From positions 1 to 32,799 of the forward strand of contig JADGOW010000006.1 in NCBI GenBank assembly GCA_017882765.1: a stretch of 32,799 bases of DNA, read 5' to 3'. A program made the position numbers and the translations under genes. Positions 1 to 8,970 of this stretch are shown piece after piece. The notes beneath the pieces are model-generated. The model made no database searches and had not been told where the DNA came from. It saw only the letters and a program-made list of their open reading frames with translations. This stretch comes from Frankiaceae bacterium (GTDB lineage Bacteria; Actinomycetota; Actinomycetes; Frankiales; Frankiaceae). Every line of letters begins with the position of its first letter. The stretch's first letter is position 1.

Positions 1-69
1 GCGGCCGCCCTCACCGCAGTGGCTCGCGCCACCGAACTCCCGGACCGCTACGCCGAAGCGCACCCCTGA
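1..69 (+). CDS. 3' end of an unidentified CDS (…AAALTAVARATELPDRYAEAHP*)
   Basis: Frame 1 is open from base 1 to TGA at 67-69; too short to assign a family. Confidence 0.4.
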   Translation, partial: AAALTAVARATELPDRYAEAHP

Positions 70-285
70 GCCTGGGCCATCCCGTCAGCGCCGGCTCGGC
101 CTGGTCGCGCGTTCCCGCGGGACGGCATGACAGCGTGCCAGTTCGACGTGTCCGCCGGACCGGCGCGGGCCTCGTCTGTCGATGCCCTGATCACATACTG
201 TGGTCTTCCTCGACTGGTCGGGAACTGACTCGGCTCGGGAGCTTGTCAGCGCTTCGGTCAGAGGTTTGGTCCGGCGCTGGGTAGC

Positions 286-1869
286 TCAGGGAGTCGGGGA
301 ATTCCTGCCGCCCGCGTTCCGGCCGCCGGCATTCCCGCCGCCGTGCCTCGGCTCGTCCGCCTCGCGCCAGTCCACCGACATGCGCCGGAGCGGGCGCGCG
401 AGGGCCGGGTCGAAGAGCTGCCACTGCCCGCGCCCGCGGGCCTTGGCCCGGTACATCGCGGCGTCGGCCCGGGCCAGCAGATCCTCGGCGGTCAGTTCGG
501 CATCCAGAGTCAGAGACGCCCCGATCGAGGCGCGTACCGGTACCGCCGTCCCCGCGCCCTCCAGCTCGAACGGTTCCTCGAGGGCAGCGAGGAGGTGGCC
601 GGCGACCAGGGCGACATCCGCCTCGTCGGCAAGGTGCTCGCACAGGATGGCGAACTCGTCGCCGCCGAACCGCGACACCGTGTCCGTGGCTCGTACCGCG
701 GCCTCGAACCGCCGCGCGACCTCACTGAGCAGTTCGTCGCCGGCCGCGTGCCCGAACGCGTCGTTGACGGCCTTGAACCGGTCGAGGTCGAGCCAGAAGA
801 TCGCCAACGGCCGTGGCAGGCGCTGCATCCGAACGAGCGCCGACTCGAGACGGTCCCGGAAGAGCACCCGGTTCGGCAAGCCGGTCACCGGGTCCAACAG
901 GGCGATGCGCTCGAGCCGTTCCTGCTCCGCCTCCCGGGACGTGATGTCACGGAAGGTGACGACCGCTCCAGGCGCACCTCCCTCGGGCAGCGGCGAACTC
1001 ACGTACTCGACAGCGAAATGCGTCCCGTCCCGCCGGCGGAACCGCAAGCCGGTGCAGTAGTCGCCCGCGGCGACCAGCACAACCATGCAGATGGGGCACT
1101 CATCCGGCAGGTAGAGACGGCCTTCCGAGTTGGCATGGCCGAACACCTCGTGGCTGTCGGCTCCGACGACCTGGGCGGCCGCGCGCTCCGGGTCGGCGTA
1201 TCCCATCAGCCGCATAGCGGCCGGATTGGCGAAGCGAATGCGGCCCTCGGTGTCGACGCCGTACACGCCGTCCGTCGCGCCCAGGGCGTGGGCGTGCGCC
1301 TCCCGCGCCTCGTCTGCCACGCGCCACGCGATGAGGTTGACCGCGCTGGCCGCGACCAGGAACCCGACGAACATCGCCGCGGAAGCCAGCGGGGGTCGGG
1401 TCAGCTCCGGTCCCGACACGGCTTCCGGCATGACGACCCCCAACGCTGTCAGGAGGAGGAACGCGAAGCCGGTGCCCAGCAGCACCGAGCGCCAGTCCTG
1501 GTAGAGCGCGAGCAGGCCGATGACCACGAAGAAGGAGTAGGAGCTTTCGGGGAAGACGCCGCTCACGTACATCAGCTGGGCCGCGCAAGTGAGCAGCCCG
1601 AACGACGTGGCGATCGTGCGGGCGAACCGCGGCAACCGCGCCCACGTTGCGAGCCCGGCGGGGATGAGCAGCGCGACGCTGGACGCGACCGCGACGACGG
1701 GCCCTTTCTCGATCAGGATCCAGGGCTCCAAGGACGCGATGCAGGCCCACAGCACGCCGGTGAGGAGACGGTGGCGCTGGCGCCAGACCTCGGCCGGCAG
1801 CCTGCGCCCGCGCGGCCACGCACCCTGGACGCGGGCCATGGCAGAGCCCGCAAGCACGTTGCGCGGCAC
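286..1869 (-). CDS. Membrane-anchored PAS-GGDEF diguanylate cyclase
   Basis: N-terminal hydrophobic helices, PAS-like region (GATDGVYGVDTEGRIRFANPAAMRLMGY), intact RFGGDEFAI motif and an RxxD I-site (RATD) five residues before GGDEF. Confidence 0.93.
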   Translation of the reverse strand: MPRNVLAGSAMARVQGAWPRGRRLPAEVWRQRHRLLTGVLWACIASLEPWILIEKGPVVAVASSVALLIPAGLATWARLPRFARTIATSFGLLTCAAQLMYVSGVFPESSYSFFVVIGLLALYQDWRSVLLGTGFAFLLLTALGVVMPEAVSGPELTRPPLASAAMFVGFLVAASAVNLIAWRVADEAREAHAHALGATDGVYGVDTEGRIRFANPAAMRLMGYADPERAAAQVVGADSHEVFGHANSEGRLYLPDECPICMVVLVAAGDYCTGLRFRRRDGTHFAVEYVSSPLPEGGAPGAVVTFRDITSREAEQERLERIALLDPVTGLPNRVLFRDRLESALVRMQRLPRPLAIFWLDLDRFKAVNDAFGHAAGDELLSEVARRFEAAVRATDTVSRFGGDEFAILCEHLADEADVALVAGHLLAALEEPFELEGAGTAVPVRASIGASLTLDAELTAEDLLARADAAMYRAKARGRGQWQLFDPALARPLRRMSVDWREADEPRHGGGNAGGRNAGGRNSPTP

Positions 1870-1926
1870 GGGCCCGGCATCGGCATTTATCGGCGTGACC
1901 TTGAACGCGGCCCGCCGTGACGGCAG

Positions 1927-2703
1927 TCACGGTTCTTGGGTGGGGTCCTCCCCGTCCTCGATGGCCCGCCACGCGTCCGGGCTGACGGCGGCCACGCCTG
2001 CCGTCCCCCGGGCACCGGCGGCACCGGTAGCCCCGTCGGCCGCTCCCGCCGCGTCGCCTCCGGTGGCCGGCGGGGCGGGCGCGCCCGAGCCGGCGGCGGC
2101 GGCATGCCCGGCCGTGCGTGCGGTGTCGGCCGCAGGAAGCTGGTACCGCTCACCCAGAGCACCCCACTGCCAGCCGCGAGCCAGGACGAGCAGCCCCGCG
2201 GCCGCCATCAGCAGCCCACCAGCCACCGCGAGTGCGGGGGCGACACTCGAGTCGACGGCGACGATGACCACCCGACCCGTCCCGGCCTGCCGAACTGCCT
2301 GCGCCGAGGCTGCCGTCCCGCGGGGATCGGCAAGCACCGACACGGCACCGACAAGGACCCACAGACCCACCGCCACCAGGGCCAGTCCCGGAATGAGACG
2401 GCCCCAGCGCCGGGTGGCCACGACCCCCGCCCCGGCCGCCAGCGCAGCCCCGGCCAGCACCGCCGACCCGGGCTGGACGGCGCCGCCGGACAGTACGACG
2501 GTGACCGGCGCCACGCCTTCGATGATCGAGATCCGGACGGTCAGCCAGGTCATGGACCCGGCGGCAGCCGCGAGGCTCGCGCCGAGCAACCCGGCCACGA
2601 CGGCGGCCCACATTTCGGGCCGGCCACGTATCGTCCTGGCCGCCGTACGGAGGCGGGGTGCTTCCGCCCGGTCCTGCGGGTAGACGTCCCGAGCGTCGGT
2701 CAT
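1927..2703 (-). CDS. Trp-region conserved membrane protein (TIGR02234-like)
   Basis: Four hydrophobic segments, Ala-rich tail, ATGA overlap with the trpE stop; matches the known membrane protein found after trpE in actinobacteria. Confidence 0.85.
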   Translation of the reverse strand: MTDARDVYPQDRAEAPRLRTAARTIRGRPEMWAAVVAGLLGASLAAAAGSMTWLTVRISIIEGVAPVTVVLSGGAVQPGSAVLAGAALAAGAGVVATRRWGRLIPGLALVAVGLWVLVGAVSVLADPRGTAASAQAVRQAGTGRVVIVAVDSSVAPALAVAGGLLMAAAGLLVLARGWQWGALGERYQLPAADTARTAGHAAAAGSGAPAPPATGGDAAGAADGATGAAGARGTAGVAAVSPDAWRAIEDGEDPTQEP

Positions 2704-4292
2704 GCCGGCTCCCCTGCGGTGCGGGCGAACTCGTCGACGGTGGCGTCTTCGCCGCCGGGCCCAGCCGGGCGCAAGGTCCCGGCCAGCGAGATGGCGCGCA
2801 GGACAACCGTCGCCTTGTTCACGCTCTCCTGGTACTCGGTGTCGGGATCACTGTCGGCGACAATGCCGGCCCCGGCCTGGACGTAGGCGTGGCCGTCGCG
2901 CAGAACTGCGGTGCGGATCGCGATCGCCGTGTCGAGGTCGCCGCCGAAATCGAGGTACCCGACGACGCCGCCGTAGAGCCCGCGCCGCGTGGGCTCCAGA
3001 TCGTCGATGATCTGCATCGCCCGTGGTTTGGGGGCGCCCGTCAACGTGCCGGCCGGAAACGTGGCAGCCAGGACGTCCAGAGCGTCGTGGCCTTCGGCAA
3101 CGTCGCCGACCACGGTGGACACGATGTGCATGACATGGGAGTACCGCTCGACCGCCCCGAACTCGACGACGGTCACCGAGCCGGGGGTGCACACCCGTCC
3201 CAGGTCGTTGCGGCCCAGGTCGACGAGCATGACGTGTTCGGCGCGCTCCTTCGGGTCGGCGAGCAGCTCGGCAGCCAGCCGCGCGTCGTCCTCGGGCGTG
3301 GTGCCGCGGGGGCGGGTGCCGGCGAGCGGGTGCAGGCGGGCCCGCCGCCCGGTCACGGTCACGTGCGACTCGGGCGAACTGCCCACGACGTCGTGGTCGT
3401 GAAATCTCAGCAGATACAGGTACGGGCTGGGGTTGGAGCTGCGCAGCACCCGGTAGACGTCGAGCGGGGACGCTCCAGTGGACGTCTCAAAGCGCTGGCT
3501 CACCACGATCTGGAACGCCTCCCCCGCCCTGATCTCCTCGATCGCGGCGCGCACTGCGCGCTGGAAGCCCCCGGGTTCGGTTCGGGACCTCGGAACCGCA
3601 TCGGTACCGACCACGGCAGTGACAGAGCCGTCCAGAAAGGCGACGGTCGGCGGCGACGGCTTGGCGAGATCGGCAGTCATCGCGTCGAGCCGGCAGACGG
3701 CCTCGTCGTAGGCCGTGTCGATGGCCTCCCAAGACGCGGCAGGGTGCGCGCCGGGCGTGAACGCATTGGCCACGAGCAGGCATGACCCGTCGTCGTGGTC
3801 GAGGACGGCGAGGTCGGTGCAGAGAAGAAGGCGCAGCTCGGCGAGGCCGAGATCGTCGACGGCGTGCTCCCCGATGCGCTCCAGCCGGCGCACGATGTCG
3901 TAGGAGAGGTATCCCACCAGCCCGCCCAGCAGCGGCGGGTCGCCGGGATACCGTGGCGAGGACAGAGCCGCCTCGGCCGCCCGCAGCACCGCGAACGGCT
4001 CGCCCGTTTCCGGCACGCCCGGGGGCGGCGAACCGTCCGTCCACACCGCCATGCCGTCGCGTTCGGTCAACGTGGCAGCGGAGCGGACGCCCACGAAGGA
4101 ATAGCGCGACCACGAACGCCCGTGCTCGGCGGACTCGAGCAGGAAGGTCCCCGGCCCACCACCCAGCTTGCGGTAGACACCGACGGGCGTCTCCGCGTCC
4201 GCGAGCAGCCTGCGCGTCACGGGAACGACGGTGTACCGGGTCGCCAGTGACCGGAAACTCTCCCGATCGGGGATGACGACACCGCTGACCAT
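2700..4292 (-). CDS. trpE: Anthranilate synthase component I
   Basis: Chorismate-binding motifs (GEAFQIVVSQRFE, HPLAGTRPRGTTPEDD, LVDLGRNDLGRVC, PAGTLTGAPKPRAMQIIDDLE). Confidence 0.97.
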   Translation of the reverse strand: MVSGVVIPDRESFRSLATRYTVVPVTRRLLADAETPVGVYRKLGGGPGTFLLESAEHGRSWSRYSFVGVRSAATLTERDGMAVWTDGSPPPGVPETGEPFAVLRAAEAALSSPRYPGDPPLLGGLVGYLSYDIVRRLERIGEHAVDDLGLAELRLLLCTDLAVLDHDDGSCLLVANAFTPGAHPAASWEAIDTAYDEAVCRLDAMTADLAKPSPPTVAFLDGSVTAVVGTDAVPRSRTEPGGFQRAVRAAIEEIRAGEAFQIVVSQRFETSTGASPLDVYRVLRSSNPSPYLYLLRFHDHDVVGSSPESHVTVTGRRARLHPLAGTRPRGTTPEDDARLAAELLADPKERAEHVMLVDLGRNDLGRVCTPGSVTVVEFGAVERYSHVMHIVSTVVGDVAEGHDALDVLAATFPAGTLTGAPKPRAMQIIDDLEPTRRGLYGGVVGYLDFGGDLDTAIAIRTAVLRDGHAYVQAGAGIVADSDPDTEYQESVNKATVVLRAISLAGTLRPAGPGGEDATVDEFARTAGEPA

Positions 4293-4726
4293 CAGTGCCC
4301 GTTCCCGCGGGCCGGGCCCCTACCGGCTGGGCCCCCGCCAGGAGGTGCGCCGGGCACCACGTCGAGCTGGTCGGCGTCAAAGCAGGTGCGGTCGCCGGTG
4401 TGGCAGGCCGCGCCGACCTGGTCCACCCGAACCAGCACCGTGTCAGCGTCGCAGTCGAGCGCCACGGCCTTGACCCATTGCTGGTGGCCGCTCGTGTCGC
4501 CTTTCACCCAGTACTCCTGGCGGCTGCGGCTCCAATACGTGCAGCGGCCGGTGGTCATCGTGCGGTGCAGCGCCTCGTCGTCCATCCAGCCGACCATGAG
4601 CACCTCGCCCGTGTCGTGCTGCTGGGCGACGGCGGGGACCAGCCCGTCCGCGTCGCGCTTGAGCCGGGATGCGATGGCCGGGTCGAGAGCAGAAGGGGCC
4701 CGGGGACCGGAAAGGGCTGCAGACAC
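4292..4726 (-). CDS. hisI: Phosphoribosyl-AMP cyclohydrolase
   Basis: Motifs [45 protein letters not shown] and [25 protein letters not shown]; likely GTG start at 4726 ([12 protein letters not shown]); TGATG overlap with trpE. Confidence 0.96.
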   Translation of the reverse strand: MSAALSGPRAPSALDPAIASRLKRDADGLVPAVAQQHDTGEVLMVGWMDDEALHRTMTTGRCTYWSRSRQEYWVKGDTSGHQQWVKAVALDCDADTVLVRVDQVGAACHTGDRTCFDADQLDVVPGAPPGGGPAGRGPARGNGH

Positions 4727-4848
4727 GTCCCCATCCTGCCAAGCGAAGGCGGGCGGGGCGCGTCGTCCGGTCGGGTCGGCGTCGGTGTGCCTGCGACCCG
4801 AAAGTTGGGAAGACTGGGTCGTCGCGGACCGACCGAGAGGAGCCGACG

Positions 4849-5763
4849 TTGCAGTTGGGTTTCGCGCTTCCCACGTCCGGCAGCTGGGCGCACCGGGAGA
4901 ACATGGCCGCACTGGGCCGGCGGGCGGATGAGCTCGGGTACGCGTCGCTGTGGACCTTCCAGCGACTGCTCTACCCCCCGGACGCGGGGTGGGCGCCCGT
5001 GTACAGGAGCGTCCACGACCCGCTCATCACGCTGGCCTACGTCGCCGGGCTGACCCGCAGGGCCCGGCTCGGAACGGCGATCGTCAACGCTCCCTTCTAC
5101 TCCCCCGTCGTGCTCGCCAAGCAGCTGACATCTCTCGACGAGGTGACGCAGGGGCGCCTGGACGCCGGGCTCGGGCTCGGGTGGTCGCAGGAAGAGTTCG
5201 CCGCGGCCGGCGTCGGCTACGAGCGGCGAGGGGCCCGGCTCGAGGAGTTCGTCCAGTGCCTGCGCACTATCTGGACCGACGAGGTCGTGGAGTTCGACGG
5301 TGAGTTCTACCGGGTGCCCCGCGCCCGGATAGACCCGAAGCCGGTGCAGCGCCCGCACCCGCCGCTGCTCTTCGGCGGGACGGCAGTACCTGCCCTGCGC
5401 CGGGCCGGCCGGATGGCTGCCGGGTGGATCAGCAGCAGCCGAGCAGACCTGTCCGCCCTGGCAACCTCCATTTCCGTGGTGCGGGATGCGGCCGCGGAAG
5501 CCGGCCGAGACCCCTCCGGCCTGCGCTTCGTAGTGCGTGGCGTGGTGCGGGTGCGGCCCGAGGGCGCGAGCGACCAGCCTCCCCTCACCGGCCCGATCGG
5601 CAAGATTCGCGACGACCTCGCGCGGATCGCGCGGCTCGGGGCGACTGAGCTGTTCGTTGACCTGAACTTCGACCCCGAGATCGGCTCGCCCGATGCCGAC
5701 CCGGCGGACTCACTGCGGCGTGCGCACAAGGTTCTGGAGGCGCTGGCCCCAGCCGGGGGGTGA
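4849..5763 (+). CDS. LLM-class (luciferase-like, probably F420-dependent) oxidoreductase
   Basis: Protein begins [13 protein letters not shown] at TTG 4849 preceded by GAGGAG; contains [33 protein letters not shown] and [10 protein letters not shown], typical of the LLM family. Confidence 0.92.
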   Translation: MQLGFALPTSGSWAHRENMAALGRRADELGYASLWTFQRLLYPPDAGWAPVYRSVHDPLITLAYVAGLTRRARLGTAIVNAPFYSPVVLAKQLTSLDEVTQGRLDAGLGLGWSQEEFAAAGVGYERRGARLEEFVQCLRTIWTDEVVEFDGEFYRVPRARIDPKPVQRPHPPLLFGGTAVPALRRAGRMAAGWISSSRADLSALATSISVVRDAAAEAGRDPSGLRFVVRGVVRVRPEGASDQPPLTGPIGKIRDDLARIARLGATELFVDLNFDPEIGSPDADPADSLRRAHKVLEALAPAGG

Positions 5764-5917
5764 CCGTACCTGCCCACGACTCCAGCCGCGGTTCCCACGC
5801 CCGCCCTCATAGGCGCAGGCATTGGCCCACCTCCCGGGGTCGACCGTCGGCGTTTGCCATGCCGTGAGCGAGGTGTCGGTGGCCAATCGGCGCCGTCCCG
5901 AGTGCCTGCCTGGCCGA

Positions 5918-6586
5918 TCATGACAGCAAGCCCGACTCGGACAGGGGGACGACCGGCAGCCGTGGATTGCTACCGGTGATCGTGATGCCGTAACGACGCA
6001 GCGCCGAGGCGACCACCGGATCGCTGTGCAAGGCGTGCTCGGTATGCGGCCAGTCGATGGCTGCCCCGTAGGGCGCGTGCTCGCCGGCCAGGTCGAACAG
6101 CGTCACCGCACGCAACACCCCCGTCGGATCGTGCTGGATGCCCGTCCACAAGGCCCGCCAACCGGCCCGGTGCAGCTGCAGGGCCCAGCGCCGTGTCAGT
6201 GCCCGGTCGGGCCCTGCCCACAGCCCGACCGTGACCCCGAGACCGCGAGCCCGTGCCGACGTCAGGTGCGCGGCCACAGGCGCCGACACGGGGGCCATCA
6301 CCTCGGCGCGGACCCGGTTCCGCAGCTCGACGTCGGGCAGCAGCCCGCGCCCGAACCCCTGCAGCGCCTCCAAGACGCTGGCCGCGACGCTGCTCGCCAG
6401 ATAGCACGCCCCCAGCGGCGGCGGGAGGTCGAACCGGCCTCCCGCCAGGGGGTCGGCGGGGGCGCTGGCGAACCACCAGGGCGAGGCGCGGCCGCGCCGG
6501 TAGACGCGGTGCACACGGATCCCCGCCAGCGGGTGACGTGGCAGCCGCGTCAAGTCAGGAACGGGCGGCGGTGCCAACAGCGGCAT
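5918..6586 (-). CDS. RES-domain toxin
   Basis: RVHRVYRRGRASPWWFAS…GGRFDLPPPLGACYLASSVAASVLEAL is RES-family-like; overlaps (TGATG) an upstream Xre/DUF2384-type antitoxin. Confidence 0.87.
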   Translation of the reverse strand: MPLLAPPPVPDLTRLPRHPLAGIRVHRVYRRGRASPWWFASAPADPLAGGRFDLPPPLGACYLASSVAASVLEALQGFGRGLLPDVELRNRVRAEVMAPVSAPVAAHLTSARARGLGVTVGLWAGPDRALTRRWALQLHRAGWRALWTGIQHDPTGVLRAVTLFDLAGEHAPYGAAIDWPHTEHALHSDPVVASALRRYGITITGSNPRLPVVPLSESGLLS

Positions 6587-7025
6587 CAGGCCACGCTCGA
6601 CGCCAAGGAACGTGCCAGCGCGAGCGCCGGCGCCACCTCCCCGTCCCGCAGCACATCAATCGGGCGGCGCCCACCGAGCTGGGCATTCGGCGCCGTGAGC
6701 CAGGAGGCGACGGTCAACGGTTCGACCGCGCTGTTCAGCACGTCGACGATTTCGGCCACGCCCGGGAGCAGCCGCCGGCCGTCGAACTGCACCACGGGAT
6801 ACACCGGCCGGCCATCCTGATTACGCAGCCGCAACAGCCGCCCATCCTTGGCGACCGCCTGCTCGGACTTGCCCAGCAGGCGCGCCACATCCCGCTGCGA
6901 CAGGGACGGGCCCAGCTGGGCGCCCCACCGCTGCGTCGCCACATCCTGCTCGAGCACGCGCCGCACGAACGTCTGCGCCGCCGGCGAGGCGGACTTCATC
7001 AGCTGGGCGAGCGCCCGCTCCGTCA
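6586..7025 (-). CDS. Xre/MbcA/ParS-type antitoxin (DUF2384-like C-terminus)
   Basis: HTH region SLSQRDVARLLGKSEQAVAKDGRLLRL plus C-terminal APNAQLGGRRPIDVLRDGEVAPALALARS; start taken at MTERALAQ (7025), because the ORF-track start at 7068 falls in a probable -10. Confidence 0.85.
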
Positions 7026-7063
7026 TTTCGCACCTCGCTACCTGAACCCTCTCACCTATACCC

Positions 7064-7069
7064 ATCATA
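7064..7069 (-). promoter_or_regulatory. Probable -10 box (TATGAT) of the RES/Xre operon
   Basis: Minus strand reads …CTCAACCCGAGTATGATGGGTATAGG…, about 40 nt before the antitoxin ATG; GTTGA occurs twice on the plus strand just upstream (7075-7079, 7084-7088). Confidence 0.5.
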
Positions 7070-7155
7070 CTCGGGTTGAGCTAGTTGACCGGGTCCCGGA
7101 TGGAGACCCTCGCTGCCGCTGTCCTTGTGCGGTCACGGCGGGGGCCGCGCCGGCG

Positions 7156-7236
7156 TCACCTGTTGGCGCCGTAGAAGGGCGCGCTCAGGTCCTTGTAGAA
7201 CTGCGAGCGGTCGGCGCGTTCACAGATACGGCGGCC
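7156..7236 (-). pseudogene. Relic of a chloroperoxidase-like alpha/beta hydrolase
   Basis: Minus-strand reading QTNDPGRRICERADRSQFYKDLSAPFYGANR*; the ADRSQFYKDLSAPFYGANR segment resembles an internal stretch of non-heme chloroperoxidase/arylesterase proteins, with no domain on either side. Confidence 0.55.
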
Positions 7237-7240
7237 GGGA

Positions 7241-7489
7241 TCATTTGTCTGCCGCGGGCGACACGTCGGTCGCTTTGACGATTATTTGCGTCGTCGGGCA
7301 GGGCCAGTGCTTCCCGCACTCCCGACAGAAAGCGAGACCGGATATGGCGGAGTATCGCGCGTCGACGACATGCAAATTGAGGACGTCTTCAATAGCTATC
7401 GTCAGGACGTCGCAGCCGATGTACCTATTGTGGAGCTGGTCCCTCAGCGGGGTGGCGAGGTCATTCATCGGTGGGTCCTTTGTCGACAT
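7241..7489 (-). CDS. Small hypothetical protein with a Cys cluster (CRECGKHWPCPT)
   Basis: Continuous ORF with non-random composition; alternative start at MNDLATPL (7468) preceded by AAAGGA. Confidence 0.6.
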   Translation of the reverse strand: MSTKDPPMNDLATPLRDQLHNRYIGCDVLTIAIEDVLNLHVVDARYSAISGLAFCRECGKHWPCPTTQIIVKATDVSPAADK

Positions 7490-7629
7490 TCTTGAAAGGC
7501 GGCGCTGCTCCAGTTCGGTCTCCCCCGACGCCGCCTGCTCGATGACCGACCACCCAGGCGAACTCGTCTCGGACGAGTCGGGATCGGACTACGTTCTCCC
7601 CCACCTCCTTGGTCCGCAGGTCCTCTTGG

Positions 7630-7959
7630 TCACGTCACGTGGACGCGCGGCGCGTGGGGATCGGCGTCGTCCGGCCGGGCAGAACCCACTCGGGCGAGCA
7701 CGTCGTTTCCGTCCGCACGGTCCCCCCCGGCCGACCGGGAAGGCTGGGCCGCGAGATGGGAAAGCTCGTGCCGGCTGGCTTGTTCGACGAAGATCGGTAG
7801 GTAGACAGTGACGTGGGCGCCCTCCAGCGAGCTCACCCTGCGTCGCACCACCTCCTCGACCACGGTCACCGGGACAGCTCCGAAGTCACGGGTAAGCCGC
7901 GTCTGAACGTCACGGAAGGCGTCGTATTGGTCCGGCCGGTCTCGAAGGCTGGCGCTCAT
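7630..7959 (-). CDS. Small protein resembling the actinobacterial 'three-helix bundle dimerization domain' family
   Basis: DVQTRLTRDFGAVPVTVVEEVVRRRVSSLEGAHVTVYLPIFVEQASRHEL fits that pattern; GGGAGAAGAAG before the ATG. Confidence 0.65.
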   Translation of the reverse strand: MSASLRDRPDQYDAFRDVQTRLTRDFGAVPVTVVEEVVRRRVSSLEGAHVTVYLPIFVEQASRHELSHLAAQPSRSAGGDRADGNDVLARVGSARPDDADPHAPRVHVT

Positions 7960-7993
7960 CTTCTTCTCCCATGCCGCGAGTAGATGATCTATT

Positions 7994-8095
7994 TAACGGT
8001 ATGCCGGGCGGGTGAACGCGTGGTTGCTGGGCGGGGGCGGTAAGAAGAACCGCTCCCGCCAAAGGTCCGAAGCTCCTCGGGCACAAGGACTTTGC
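7994..8095 (-). promoter_or_regulatory. Upstream module copy 1 with DosR/DevR-like boxes
   Basis: CCGCCAAAGGTCCGAAG (8056-8072) and CGGGCACAAGGACTTTGCC, with TAACGGTA at 7994-8001; same layout as 9870-9971. Confidence 0.55.
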
Positions 8096-8251
8096 CTGTG
8101 CGTCGGCGCGGCCGCCCCGCTGGCTCAGCACCACGGGCAGGGCCCGCGCGAACCCGTGCCGGGCCACTTCAGGCTGTCACTGTGCCGCTGAGTAGCGCGG
8201 CAACGACGTGGCGGCGCACACTGGTCCCGCGACCCATCTGGAGGCCATCTC

Positions 8252-8947
8252 ATGGCACGCGGCCCACAGACTCCCGATCTGGTTCCTCTCTTGTCTCGAG
8301 GCAGGCACCGCAACCCACGCAAGGGCGCCTGCTTCATGGAGCTTGCGTCCTATCTCGCCGGCGAGCGGTGGAGTGATCACCCCGCGTGTACCCATCCCCT
8401 CCTCGGGCTCCTCGCCCGCCTGGTCGACGACCACATCTCCGACTCAGCCCGCCAGCGGCTCACCCTTCTCGTACCGGAGGTCATCGGCCTGACCAGCGAG
8501 GATCTCCGCGTGGACGCGCGCATAACCCTGACCTGCTCGACAACGGCACTACCCGTCGTCTCCGCGGAGCGGCAACGGGTCATGGCGGTGTCGATGCTCA
8601 CCTGCCTCCGCGTCCTGGGCCGCCTCGACGTGGACCCGGTCACCCCGGTGACGAAGCGCACCCGCACTGCGCTCGCGCAGGTCCCCGACGCCACGGACTG
8701 GGCCGAGCGGTTCAGCCGCGACATCACCCCGTCGGCAGCCGTCTTCCGGGGGCGGAGCGCACCGGCCGCGGTCCGGCTCGCGGTGCTGGGCATCGCGGAC
8801 TCCTTCGTCGCGGAGCCGGACGCACTGCTTTGCCAGCTCCTCCATACCGTCATTCTGGAATGGGACAGCTACACCTCGGTTCCACGGGGGTGCCACCCCA
8901 CCGACCCCAACCAGGCGCCAGGCGCCACGCCGCCCTACCCGGTCTAG
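8252..8947 (+). CDS. Conserved hypothetical protein
   Basis: CTGGAGG 8-14 nt before the ATG; 231 aa of balanced composition (LLARLVDDHISDSARQRLTLLVPEVIGLTSEDL). Confidence 0.7.
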   Translation: MARGPQTPDLVPLLSRGRHRNPRKGACFMELASYLAGERWSDHPACTHPLLGLLARLVDDHISDSARQRLTLLVPEVIGLTSEDLRVDARITLTCSTTALPVVSAERQRVMAVSMLTCLRVLGRLDVDPVTPVTKRTRTALAQVPDATDWAERFSRDITPSAAVFRGRSAPAAVRLAVLGIADSFVAEPDALLCQLLHTVILEWDSYTSVPRGCHPTDPNQAPGATPPYPV

Positions 8948-8970
8948 ATTCGTCGACCTGATCAAGACGA

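Noticed and set aside
343-1920. 525-aa plus-strand ORF opposite the GGDEF gene
   Set aside because: Arg/Gly/Pro-rich antisense shadow ORF.
4290-4294. Possible trp attenuator before trpE
   Set aside because: hisI and trpE overlap (TGATG), leaving no leader space.
5821-5887. ATTGGCC…GGCCAAT inverted repeat between the convergent LLM and RES genes
   Set aside because: Arms separated by about 53 nt with no stable short hairpin evident; too weak to call a terminator.
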